DNA from: Pseudomonas muyukensis
Lineage (GTDB): Bacteria; Pseudomonadota; Gammaproteobacteria; Pseudomonadales; Pseudomonadaceae
Direction: 5' to 3'
Length of the DNA stretch: 64,000 nt
NCBI RefSeq assembly: GCF_019139535.1
Contig: NZ_CP077073.1
Location: forward strand, 748,501-812,500
Shown here: piece by piece, positions 18,660 to 28,725 of the stretch
Layout: the number at the start of each line of letters is the position of its first letter
Position numbering within the stretch: position 1 is the first letter of the stretch
Position numbers and translations under genes: made by a program
The notes under the pieces: model-generated
Told to the model about the DNA's origin: nothing
The model's database searches: none
Seen by the model: only the letters and a program-made list of their open reading frames with translations

Positions 18660-19433
18660 ATGAGCGCAATTGCGGTCCCCTTGATCGGTGTCAGCGCCTG
18701 CCGCCAGCAGGTGGGGAAGAACTCGTCGCACACGGTGGGCGACAAGTATGTCGAGGCCGCAGGCTTCGCCGGGCTGCCGCTGATCCTGCCGGCGCGCGAT
18801 GGCGGCAGCGACCCGCAGGCGCTGTTGGCACGCCTGGATGGCATTCTTTTTACCGGTTCGCCTTCAAATGTCGAGCCGCATCATTACAATGGCGCGCCCA
18901 GCGTGGAAGGCACTCGCCACGACCTGGCGCGCGACCGGCTGACATTGCCCCTGCTGCAGGCGGCAATCGTCGCCGGCGTGCCGGTGTTGTGCATCTGCCG
19001 TGGTTTCCAGGAGCTGAACGTGGCCCTTGGCGGCAGCCTGCACCAGCGGGTGCAGGAACTGCCCGGCTACCTGGACCACCGCGAACCTGAGGACGCACCC
19101 TTGCAGGTGCAGTACGGCCCTCGGCACCCGGTCAGCATTGCGCCTGGCGGCGTGTTCGAGCGCCTGGGCCTGGCTGCGCAGTTCGAGGTCAACTCGCTGC
19201 ACAGCCAGGGCATCGACCGCCTGGCCCCAGGCCTGCGTGTCGAGGCACGGGCCCCGGATGGCCTGATCGAAGCGGTGTCGATGCCTGACGCGCCGGGCTT
19301 TGTACTCGGCGTGCAGTGGCACCCTGAATGGCGTTTCGCCGAAAACCCGGTTTCGCTGCGCCTGTTCGAGGCGTTCCGCGAGGCTTGCATTGCCCATGCT
19401 GCACGGGAGGGTGCGCGTCAGAAAACACCCTGA
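18660..19433 (+). CDS. puuD: Gamma-glutamyl-GABA hydrolase PuuD-like
   Basis: Class I glutamine-amidotransferase-like hydrolase that releases glutamate from gamma-glutamyl-gamma-aminobutyrate or related products. The 257 residues carry the nucleophile in LCICRGFQELN (Cys113 precedes Arg-Gly), and QWHPEW near the C-terminus supplies His and Glu. It starts 4 nt after the ligase stop, so the two are probably cotranslated. The final oxidative steps would come from 35807 and 42033 elsewhere in this window. Confidence 0.92.
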   Translation: MSAIAVPLIGVSACRQQVGKNSSHTVGDKYVEAAGFAGLPLILPARDGGSDPQALLARLDGILFTGSPSNVEPHHYNGAPSVEGTRHDLARDRLTLPLLQAAIVAGVPVLCICRGFQELNVALGGSLHQRVQELPGYLDHREPEDAPLQVQYGPRHPVSIAPGGVFERLGLAAQFEVNSLHSQGIDRLAPGLRVEARAPDGLIEAVSMPDAPGFVLGVQWHPEWRFAENPVSLRLFEAFREACIAHAAREGARQKTP

Positions 19434-19546
19434 CGTTAGCCGAAGGTCCTGGATGACCGTGCCCCCACCGCGAGCTTTCAATGAGTGAAAGCGGGCCCTC
19501 TACGGCGGGCCTGTGAAAACAATTCCAATAGTTACGGCACAGACTC

Positions 19547-21088
19547 ATGAATGAATACACAGAAGCCGGCCGCCCACCCGACACGGCGTCCGACTCGGGC
19601 AACACCCAGCGCAGCAAGGGCTTGGCCAAGGGCCGGCTCGGCCTGCTGGCCAGCGTTGTATTGGGCATCTCCACCATCGCCCCGGTCTATACCCTGACCG
19701 GCGCGCTCGGCCCGACCGTGCGCGAAGTCGGCGCCCACCTGCCAGCGGTGTTCATCGTCGGCTTCCTGCCGATGCTGCTGGTGGCCCTGGGTTATCGCGA
19801 ACTGAACTCGGCGGAGCCCGACAGCGGTACCTCCTTCACCTGGTCGGCCCGTGCGTTCGGCCCGATGATCGGCTGGATCGGCGGCTGGGGGCTGGTGGTG
19901 GCCACCACCATCGTGCTGTCCAACCTGGCCGGTGTGGCGGTGGACTTCTTCTACCTGTTCCTCGCGCAGATCACCGGCAACCAGGAGCTGGCGGCCTTGG
20001 CCGACAACCTGTTGGTCAACGTCAGTACCTGTTGCGTGTTCATCGCCCTGGCGGTGTGGATTTGTTGCCGCGGCATGGCCACCACCATGACGGTGCAGTA
20101 CGGCTTGGTGGCGTTGCAACTGCTGGTGCTGATTGGCTTTGCCTTCGCCGCCTTCGGTGAAACCACCGCGCCGCCGCCGCTGGCGTTCGACCTGGCCTGG
20201 TTCAACCCGTTTGGCGTCGAGTCGTTCTCCGCCTTTGCCGCCGGCCTGTCGCTGTCGATCTTCATTTTCTGGGGCTGGGACGTGTGCCTGACCGTCAGCG
20301 AAGAGTCGGTGGGTAGCGAAGAGGTGCCGGGCAAGGCCGCCACCTGGACTGTGCTGCTGATTCTCGGCCTGTACCTGCTGACCGCCATCGCCACCCTGCA
20401 GTTCGCCGGGATCAGCGACCAAGGCCTGGGCCTGGGCAACCCGCGTATCCAGGAAAACGTCTTCGCCCACCTGGCCGGGCCGGTCATGGGGCCGCTGGCG
20501 ATCCTGATGTCCATCGCCGTGCTGGCCAGTACCGCAGCCTCGCTGCAGTCGACCTTCGTGTCGCCGGCACGCACGCTGCTGGCCATGGGTTATTACGGTG
20601 CCGTGCCACAGCGCTTCGCCAAGGTCTGCCCGCGTTCGCAGACGCCGCGCTACGCGACCATCTGCGCCGGTATCGCCGCGGCTGTGTTCTACGTGACCAT
20701 GCGCACCCTCAGCGAGAACGTGCTGGCCGACACCATCACCGCGCTGGGCATGATGATCTGCTTCTATTACTCGCTGACCGCGTTCGCCTGTGTCTGGTAT
20801 TTCCGCCACAGCCTGTTCGACAGCGTGCGGCACTTCTTCATGCGTGGCGTGTGCCCGCTGGTGGGTGGGGTGATTCTGTCGGTGATCTTCGTGCGCACCG
20901 CCATCGACAGCGCTTCGCCGGACTTCGGCAGCGGCTCGCATGTGGCCGGGCTGGGGCTGGTGTTCGTGATCGCGGCGATCATCTCGGCACTGGGGATCGT
21001 GCTGATGATGCTGTCCCGCCTGCGGGCGCCGGCGTATTTCCTGGGGGCTACCCTGCGTCAGCAGGCGACCATTCCACTGCAGGAATAA
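19547..21088 (+). CDS. APC-superfamily amino acid/polyamine permease
   Basis: Inner-membrane transporter of 513 residues with about twelve hydrophobic segments. Helix 1 contains LLASVVLGISTIAPVYTLTG, the APC-type unwound substrate-binding helix. Its place 113 nt after puuD suggests uptake of a polyamine or its amine substrate; the substrate is inferred. A cytoplasmic N-terminus rich in polar residues precedes the first helix. It converges with gmk across a REP doublet. Confidence 0.88.
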   Translation: MNEYTEAGRPPDTASDSGNTQRSKGLAKGRLGLLASVVLGISTIAPVYTLTGALGPTVREVGAHLPAVFIVGFLPMLLVALGYRELNSAEPDSGTSFTWSARAFGPMIGWIGGWGLVVATTIVLSNLAGVAVDFFYLFLAQITGNQELAALADNLLVNVSTCCVFIALAVWICCRGMATTMTVQYGLVALQLLVLIGFAFAAFGETTAPPPLAFDLAWFNPFGVESFSAFAAGLSLSIFIFWGWDVCLTVSEESVGSEEVPGKAATWTVLLILGLYLLTAIATLQFAGISDQGLGLGNPRIQENVFAHLAGPVMGPLAILMSIAVLASTAASLQSTFVSPARTLLAMGYYGAVPQRFAKVCPRSQTPRYATICAGIAAAVFYVTMRTLSENVLADTITALGMMICFYYSLTAFACVWYFRHSLFDSVRHFFMRGVCPLVGGVILSVIFVRTAIDSASPDFGSGSHVAGLGLVFVIAAIISALGIVLMMLSRLRAPAYFLGATLRQQATIPLQE

Positions 21089-21091
21089 TGC

Positions 21092-21214
21092 TGGGGGCGC
21101 TTTGCGCGCCTTTCGCGACACAAGGCCGCTCCTACAGCAGATCGCATCAGTCCATATTGACGCGATCCCTTGTAGGAGCGGCCTTGTGTCGCGAAAGGGC
21201 TGCAAAGCAGCCCC
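21092..21214. repeat. REP doublet, TTGTGTCGCGAAAGGG class
   Basis: A reverse unit (21092-21136) and a forward unit (21170-21214) with GC-rich stems are separated by about 33 nt. They sit between the convergent permease and gmk genes. Confidence 0.88.
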
Positions 21215-21224
21215 GTGCGGTCTA

Positions 21225-22722
<1,498 letters not shown>

Positions 22723-22885
22723 GGGGCGTACCTCGCGAATTCAGGTGAACGGGGGAGAGCCTTCCGGCTGCAAGGCGCAGGATTGTAGCGCAGTGCGGCC
22801 CGGGCGCCCAATCCACCCCATGCTAGCGGCAGGCGTGCGCGGGCATGGGAAAAGCCGACAGGTAGCGCGGGCGCGACGATAGGCA

Positions 22886-22914
22886 TGTCTTCACCGGGCG
22901 TCGGGCTCTATAAT
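22886..22914 (+). promoter_or_regulatory. Putative sigma70 promoter of rph
   Basis: A perfect -10 hexamer TATAAT lies at 22909-22914, 38 nt before the rph ATG. The -35 at the correct distance (TGTCTT, 22886-22891) is poor, so strength is uncertain. Confidence 0.5.
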
Positions 22915-22952
22915 GCTCGGCAGATTCAAATGTCCCGGTACAGGTATCCCAG

Positions 22953-23675
22953 ATGAAACGTCCAAGTGGTCGCGCCGCCGATCAGCTCCGCTCGATCCGC
23001 ATTACCCGCAACTACACCAAGCACGCCGAGGGGTCGGTACTGGTCGAGTTCGGTGACACCAAGGTCATCTGCACGGTCAGCGTCGAAAATGGTGTTCCCC
23101 GCTTCCTCAAGGGCCAGGGCCAAGGTTGGCTGACCGCCGAATACGGCATGCTGCCGCGTTCCACTGGCGAGCGTAACCAGCGCGAGGCCAGCCGTGGCAA
23201 GCAGGGTGGCCGCACCCTCGAGATCCAGCGCCTGATCGGCCGCTCCCTGCGCGCCGCGCTGGACATGAGCAAGCTCGGCGACATCACCCTGTACGTCGAC
23301 TGCGACGTGATCCAGGCCGATGGTGGTACCCGCACTGCCTCGATCACCGGTGCCATGGTCGCCCTGTGCGACGCCTTGGCGGTGATCAAGAAGCGCGGTG
23401 GCCTCAAGGGCGGCAACCCGCTCAAGCACATGATCGCCGCGGTGTCGGTGGGCATGTACCAGGGCGAGGCGGTACTGGACCTCGACTACCTCGAGGACTC
23501 CGCCGCCGAGACTGACCTGAACGTGGTCATGACCAGCGCCGGTGGCTTCATCGAGGTGCAGGGCACCGCCGAAGGCGCGCCGTTCCAGCCTGAAGACTTC
23601 AACGCCATGCTGGCGCTGGCGCAGAAGGGCATGACCGAGATCTTCGAGCTGCAGAACGCCGCCCTGGCCGACTGA
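22953..23675 (+). CDS. rph: Ribonuclease PH
   Basis: Phosphorolytic 3'-exoribonuclease that trims tRNA precursors. The 240 residues show the RNase PH core: [20 protein letters not shown], then [14 protein letters not shown] with the RNA- and phosphate-binding Arg, and a C-terminal half with [17 protein letters not shown]. It appears full length, unlike the truncated rph of E. coli K-12. It converges with crc across a near-perfect REP inverted repeat. Confidence 0.97.
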   Translation: MKRPSGRAADQLRSIRITRNYTKHAEGSVLVEFGDTKVICTVSVENGVPRFLKGQGQGWLTAEYGMLPRSTGERNQREASRGKQGGRTLEIQRLIGRSLRAALDMSKLGDITLYVDCDVIQADGGTRTASITGAMVALCDALAVIKKRGGLKGGNPLKHMIAAVSVGMYQGEAVLDLDYLEDSAAETDLNVVMTSAGGFIEVQGTAEGAPFQPEDFNAMLALAQKGMTEIFELQNAALAD

Positions 23676-23698
23676 TTTCGATCTGATCTGAAAAAGCT

Positions 23699-23794
23699 GG
23701 GGCCGCTGCGCGGCCCTTTCGCGACACAAGGCCGCTCCTATCGCGAATCGTGTAGGAGCGGCCTTGTGTCGCGAAAGGGCTGCGCAGCGGCCCC
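23699..23794. repeat. Near-perfect REPIN between rph and crc
   Basis: Two REP units of about 43 nt in inverted orientation flank a 10-nt spacer (TCGCGAATCG). The arms differ at one or two positions only, making this the tidiest REPIN in the window. It separates convergent rph and crc and can fold into a very long hairpin in either transcript. Confidence 0.93.
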
Positions 23795-23802
23795 AATGCT
23801 TT

Positions 23803-24582
23803 TTAGATGGTCAGCGTCCAGTCGTAGTCGACGATCAGCGGCGCATGCTGGGAGAAGCGCGGCTGGCGCGGCAGGCGGGCGTTGCGCACGAAGCGGCGCA
23901 GGCCTGGAGTGAGGATCTGGTAGTCGAACCGATAACCCAGGTTGAGCATCTCGGCCTGTTCGTTATCTGGCCACCAGCTGTACTGGTCGCCCTCGCGGCT
24001 GACTTCACGCAGCGCGTCGACATAGCCCATGTCGCCGGTGATCGCGTCCATCCAGGCGCGCTCTGGTGGCAGGAAGCCGACCGCCTGCTGGCTGTCGCGC
24101 CAGTTCTTGATGTCGAGCTTCTGCTGCGCCACGTAGAACGAGCCGCAGTAGATGTATTCGCGACGCTTGCGACGCTGCTTGTCCAGGTACTTGGCGAAGT
24201 CGTCCATCAACTTGAACTTCTGGTTCAGGTCGTCGTCGCCGTTCATGCCCGAAGGCAGCAGCAGGCTGGCAATACTTACCTTGTCGAAATCCGCTTGCAG
24301 GTAGCGCCCGTAACGGTCGGCCGTCTCGAAGCCCAGGCCGGTGATGACTGCCTTGGGCTGCATGCGCGAATACAGTGCCACGCCACCTTGGGTGGGCACC
24401 TCCGCGTCGCAGGCGTAAAGGAAATAGCCATCGAGCTGGAAAGCTGGGTCGTCGAGTTCAAAGGCCGAGGCGCGGGTATCCTGAAGGCAGATGACGTCGG
24501 CATTCTGGGCTTGCAGCCAGCTGAGCAATCCACGCTCGGCCGCAGCCTGAATGCCATTTACGTTCACACTGATGATCCGCAT
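23803..24582 (-). CDS. crc: Catabolite repression control protein Crc
   Basis: Partner of Hfq in translational repression of catabolic genes in Pseudomonas. The 259-residue length, MRIISVNVNGIQAA start and position divergent from pyrE all match Crc. It has the exonuclease III/EEP fold but lacks key catalytic residues. The LQE of ExoIII reads LQDT (Asp35), the GDxN pair reads GSFY (147-150), and the final D-H reads QHAP. It is therefore not expected to be a nuclease. ATG 24582 is the family start. Confidence 0.96.
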   Translation of the reverse strand: MRIISVNVNGIQAAAERGLLSWLQAQNADVICLQDTRASAFELDDPAFQLDGYFLYACDAEVPTQGGVALYSRMQPKAVITGLGFETADRYGRYLQADFDKVSIASLLLPSGMNGDDDLNQKFKLMDDFAKYLDKQRRKRREYIYCGSFYVAQQKLDIKNWRDSQQAVGFLPPERAWMDAITGDMGYVDALREVSREGDQYSWWPDNEQAEMLNLGYRFDYQILTPGLRRFVRNARLPRQPRFSQHAPLIVDYDWTLTI

Positions 24583-24662
24583 AAATGGCCCCAAAAATCT
24601 CGTGCGTGTATGATACCCGAGCTCAACACATTTAGCTAAATCCGTGGTGTCCGGGACCTTTC

Positions 24663-25304
24663 ATGCAGCCGTATCAGCGCGACTTCATCCGTTTTGCCAT
24701 CGATCGCGGCGTTCTGCGCTTCGGTGAATTCACCCTGAAATCGGGGCGTACCAGCCCGTATTTCTTCAATGCCGGCCTGTTCAACACAGGTTCCGCGCTG
24801 GCCCAGCTGGGGCGTTGCTACGCCGCGGCCATCGTCGACAGCAAGATCCCCTTCGACGTGCTGTTTGGCCCGGCCTACAAGGGTATTCCGTTGGCGGCGG
24901 CCACTGCGGTGGCCCTGGCCGAACAGCATCAGCTCGACGTGCCATGGTGCTTCAACCGCAAGGAAGCCAAGGACCACGGCGAGGGCGGCAGCCTGGTCGG
25001 CGCCCCGCTGGCCGGTGACGTGCTGATCATCGACGACGTGATCACCGCCGGTACCGCTATCCGCGAGGTCATGCAGATCATCAATGCCCAGCAGGCCAAG
25101 GCCGCCGGTGTGCTGATCGCGCTGAACCGCGAAGAGCGCGGCAATGGCGAGCTGTCGGCGATTCAGGAAGTCGAGCGCGACTTCGCTATCCCGGTGGTCA
25201 GCATCGTCTCGCTGACCCAGGTGCTGGAGTTCCTCGCCGACGACCCGCAACTCAAGCAGCACTTGCCAGCGGTCGAAGCCTACCGTGCCCAGTACGGTAT
25301 CTGA
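24663..25304 (+). CDS. pyrE: Orotate phosphoribosyltransferase
   Basis: Joins PRPP and orotate to give OMP in pyrimidine synthesis. The 213 residues contain [16 protein letters not shown] at the N-terminus and the PRPP-binding [13 protein letters not shown] loop in the middle. A -10-like TATGAT at 24609-24614 lies upstream in the short divergent region shared with crc. The gene ends at a strong terminator. Confidence 0.97.
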   Translation: MQPYQRDFIRFAIDRGVLRFGEFTLKSGRTSPYFFNAGLFNTGSALAQLGRCYAAAIVDSKIPFDVLFGPAYKGIPLAAATAVALAEQHQLDVPWCFNRKEAKDHGEGGSLVGAPLAGDVLIIDDVITAGTAIREVMQIINAQQAKAAGVLIALNREERGNGELSAIQEVERDFAIPVVSIVSLTQVLEFLADDPQLKQHLPAVEAYRAQYGI

Positions 25305-25325
25305 CGCAGCGGCGGCAACGAACAA

Positions 25326-25348
25326 GGCGACCTGAGGGTCGCCTTTTT
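25326..25348 (+). terminator. Rho-independent terminator after pyrE
   Basis: GGCGACC, loop TGAG and GGTCGCC form a perfect 7-bp stem followed by TTTTT, starting 22 nt after the pyrE stop. Confidence 0.9.
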
Positions 25349-25360
25349 CATGCCGGTGCT

Positions 25361-25567
25361 TCAACGGCCGTTGGGGTAGGGATCCTGCTCGGCATCGCCG
25401 GCGCCAGTGAGGATTTTCCACGCGCGCTTGGGGTGGGGGATGACCTTGAAGTCGGGGCAGGGCGGCAACGACCGCTTGCTCTGGTTGGCGTACTCGTAGC
25501 CGCAGTCCGCACACGCGTAGCTGCCTGCGGACACATCGCTGCCGTAGGGCACCTCGTCTTTTTTCAT
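25361..25567 (-). CDS. Small zinc-ribbon-like protein
   Basis: A 68-residue protein with CADCGYEY near residues 19-26 and LPPCPDF further on, a partial zinc-ribbon arrangement (one CxxC and one lone Cys). It starts with MKKDEVPYGSDV. It converges with pyrE just past the terminator. Function is unknown; a metal-binding or rubredoxin-like role would be guesswork. Confidence 0.75.
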   Translation of the reverse strand: MKKDEVPYGSDVSAGSYACADCGYEYANQSKRSLPPCPDFKVIPHPKRAWKILTGAGDAEQDPYPNGR

Positions 25568-25677
25568 CGCTGGATCTCCTGTGTGTGAGAAGTGTCCATG
25601 CTAATCAGGCGATGAAAACAGGTGTTGTAGTACCTGTCCGGCATTGCTGTGGGATTGTTCTAAAGCGGACACGAGCC

Positions 25678-25761
25678 GCAGGAGCAGGCTTGCCGGCGAA
25701 CACCGGCGTAGCCGGTGCCATTAACCGCGTCGCCTGGTTCGCCAGCAAGGCTGGCTCCTAC
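25678..25761. repeat. 84-bp REP-type repeat, left copy
   Basis: An 84-bp element with outer arms of the CCGGCAAG class and an inner GCCGGTG/CACCGGC stem. It matches 27646-27729 at 77 of 84 positions in the same orientation. The two copies bracket the three-gene lipoprotein operon. Confidence 0.9.
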
Positions 25762-25770
25762 CGTTATCGG

Positions 25771-26430
25771 TCAGTCGGTACCGTATTTCGGCGAACGTGG
25801 CCCGTACAAGATGCCACCGTTAGGGTACGGCGACAGCAGGCGTGCGCTGGTGATACCGGCGATCGGGTAGCCGGCATCGTCCTGCACGCTGCTGATGACC
25901 TGGTTGATCGCGGCGGCCACCAGCATGCCGATCAAGCCGCCCTGGTTCTGCCGGCCTTCCTCGCTCGAGGCGGTGGCGCTGCCAGTCCACAGGGTGGCGC
26001 CGGTCTTCAGGTCGACCAGCTTGGCGTTGGCGGTGACGATGGTCGCGCTGCTGAGGATCATGTAGCGGGTGCCGTAGTCGCTGACAGTGACGTACAGGCC
26101 GGCGTCGGCGCCGAAGATCTCCTGCAGCTTGGTCACTGGCAGCTGATGGATATCGGCCGGAGTGGTCATGCCGTTCTGGCGGAACGTCTCGTCCACCAGG
26201 GCGACCGGCATCACGTAGTAGCCAGCTTCGGCCAGTGGGTAGGTGGCCTGGGACAGCATGCTGTAGGTGGCTTTTACATCCGGCGACTCGTTCAGCGGCG
26301 GCAGTATCAGGATCGATTTCGGCCGGCTCTGCTTGTAGGCCGAGTAGTCGATGCTCTTGCGCTCGGCGCAGCCAGCGAACAGTGCCAGCACGCAGGCGCC
26401 GACGATCAGGCGGGACAGGTGCTTGATCAT
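25771..26430 (-). CDS. GNA1162/DUF799-family lipoprotein
   Basis: A 219-residue lipoprotein: signal MIKHLSRLIVGACVLALFAG with cleavage before Cys (lipobox FAGC), then a mature domain with SILILPPLNESPDVKATYS and TLWTGSATASSE. This matches the DUF799 family that includes Neisseria GNA1162, a vaccine-candidate lipoprotein with a fold resembling TolB or CsgG-like domains. It is third in a tight operon, its ATG overlapping the preceding stop by 4 nt. Probably an outer-membrane partner of the CsgG-like protein; function inferred only. Confidence 0.85.
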   Translation of the reverse strand: MIKHLSRLIVGACVLALFAGCAERKSIDYSAYKQSRPKSILILPPLNESPDVKATYSMLSQATYPLAEAGYYVMPVALVDETFRQNGMTTPADIHQLPVTKLQEIFGADAGLYVTVSDYGTRYMILSSATIVTANAKLVDLKTGATLWTGSATASSEEGRQNQGGLIGMLVAAAINQVISSVQDDAGYPIAGITSARLLSPYPNGGILYGPRSPKYGTD

Positions 26431-26795
26431 TGCTTGGCCCCTTTGCTGGCGTTGCTCATCAGGAAGTCCATGTACTTGGCCGATTCGGGGAACAGCGCCT
26501 TCTCGGTACGGAACTGCTGGATCATCTGGTCATCCTTGCCCAGGCTGGAGTAGAGCAGGCCGAGCTGGGCATGATAGCCCGGCGGCACGGCGCCGTTCTT
26601 GGCCTTGATCTTCTCCAGGTCGCGCTCCAGGGCGATGGCCTGTTCTTCCTTGGCGTCGCCCTTGAGGTAGCTGTAGACCTGCGGCTGGTAGCTTTCCCAC
26701 TGGTACAGGGGTTTCGGGGTGTTGCAGCCGGACAGCATGATGCCGCCCAGCAACAGGCCCGCGACGGTGCGCAGGGCCGGGGAGGTGATGTTCAT
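26427..26795 (-). CDS. DUF4810-family small lipoprotein
   Basis: A 122-residue lipoprotein with signal and lipobox (LLLGGIMLSGC), then YQWESYQPQVYSYLKG and a helical part with PGYHAQLGLLYSSLGKDDQM, resembling one TPR unit. DUF4810 proteins are usually encoded between a CsgG-like and a DUF799 gene, as here. It lies 27 nt after the CsgG-like gene and overlaps the DUF799 gene. A scaffold or adaptor role is plausible but unproven. Confidence 0.85.
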   Translation of the reverse strand: MNITSPALRTVAGLLLGGIMLSGCNTPKPLYQWESYQPQVYSYLKGDAKEEQAIALERDLEKIKAKNGAVPPGYHAQLGLLYSSLGKDDQMIQQFRTEKALFPESAKYMDFLMSNASKGAKQ

Positions 26796-26822
26796 CGAAC
26801 GGTCTTCCTTGGCTTGTTCGCG

Positions 26823-27503
26823 TTACTGGGCCTGGGGTTTCCACTGGCCGCTTTCGACGGCGCCGACCAGCTTGTTCACCGCTTCGCGCATGGCCAGGTC
26901 GAGGACCTTGCCGTTGAGGGTCGAGTCGTAGCTGGCGGTGCCGCCGAAGCCGATGACTTCGCGGTTGGACAAGGCGTATTCGCCCGCGCCCTGGCTGGAG
27001 TACACCACTTCGGAGGTGCTGATGTTGACGATGTTCAGCGCCACCTTGGCGTAGGCGATCTGGGTTTTGCCGCGGCCGAGAATGCCGAACAGCTGGTGAT
27101 CGCCGACTTCCTTGCGGCCAAACTCGGTGACGTCGCCGGTGACCACGAAGTCGGCGCCCTTCAGACGTTGGACCTGGCCCTTGATGGCGGCTTCCTGCTG
27201 GATCTCGCCCATGTTGTCGCGGTCCAGCACGTTGAACCGGTTGGTCTGCTGCAGGTGGGTGATCAGGATGGTCTTGGCCTGGCCGCCGAGGCGGTCGACG
27301 CCGTCGGAGAAGATGCCGCGCATGTAGCTGGAGCGGTTGTCGAACTTGCCCACGGCGATGGGTGTGCGCACGCCGCTGTAGGGGCGGTTGACGCTTTCGA
27401 CCTGTTGCACGGCAACAGCGGTGGAGGTTTCAGTGGCACAGCCGGCGATGGACCCGACAGCCAGGGCGGCTGCCAGCACGAGTCCTTGTGATGCGTATTT
27501 CAC
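26823..27503 (-). CDS. CsgG-like lipoprotein
   Basis: A 226-residue lipoprotein: signal with lipobox IAGC, then the CsgG/HfaB domain (RTPIAVGKFDNRSSYMRGIF, ILITHLQQTNRFNVLDRDNM, GADFVVTGDVTEFGRKE). In curli systems CsgG forms the outer-membrane secretion pore, but many relatives are not curli-linked and no curli subunit genes are nearby. The start is GTG at 27503 with GGAG 7 nt upstream. A 6-bp hairpin (AAATAG/CTATTT, 27519-27533) lies just before this ribosome-binding site. First gene of the three-gene operon. Confidence 0.88.
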   Translation of the reverse strand: MKYASQGLVLAAALAVGSIAGCATETSTAVAVQQVESVNRPYSGVRTPIAVGKFDNRSSYMRGIFSDGVDRLGGQAKTILITHLQQTNRFNVLDRDNMGEIQQEAAIKGQVQRLKGADFVVTGDVTEFGRKEVGDHQLFGILGRGKTQIAYAKVALNIVNISTSEVVYSSQGAGEYALSNREVIGFGGTASYDSTLNGKVLDLAMREAVNKLVGAVESGQWKPQAQ

Positions 27504-27645
27504 GCGTGTTCTCCAGGTAAATAGAAACTATTTGCAGCGAGCGTGCATTCTGCCACGTTGTTTCGGCACTTTACCGGGATTCTTGATGGTCAAAAATGAA
27601 GATTGATGGCCTTGAGCTATCTGCTTGCATGTGTCAACACAACCC

Positions 27646-27729
27646 GTAGGAGCCGGCTTGCCGGCGAACACCGGCGTAGCCGGTGCCATCCTCCGCGCCG
27701 CCTGCTTCGCCAGCAAGGCTGGCTCCTAC
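27646..27729. repeat. 84-bp REP-type repeat, right copy
   Basis: Direct partner of 25678-25761, with 77 of 84 positions identical and the same orientation. It lies between the CsgG-like gene start and the argB end. A four-position block (TAAC versus CCTC, with one match) accounts for three of the seven differences. Confidence 0.9.
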
Positions 27730-27746
27730 GGGGCAGCGCTACAACG

Positions 27747-27783
27747 CAAAAGGCCGCCGTATCACCTGGATACGGCGGCCTTT
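27747..27783 (-). terminator. Rho-independent terminator after argB
   Basis: GGCCGCCGTAT and ATACGGCGGCC form a perfect 11-bp stem around a 7-nt loop. On the reverse strand the stem is followed by TTTT, ending the coaBC-dut-algC-argB transcript. Confidence 0.88.
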
Positions 27784-27789
27784 CCTGGA

Positions 27790-28725
<936 letters not shown>

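Noticed and set aside
19532..21205. A 557-codon - frame antisense to the APC permease
   Set aside because: His/Gln/Arg-rich low-complexity shadow; the permease has clear membrane segments.
23803..24582. Exodeoxyribonuclease III (xthA)
   Set aside because: Same fold, but length, catalytic substitutions and the position beside pyrE identify Crc.
26823..27503. Curli secretion locus
   Set aside because: Only a CsgG-like protein is present; no csgA, csgB, csgE or csgF-like genes are nearby.
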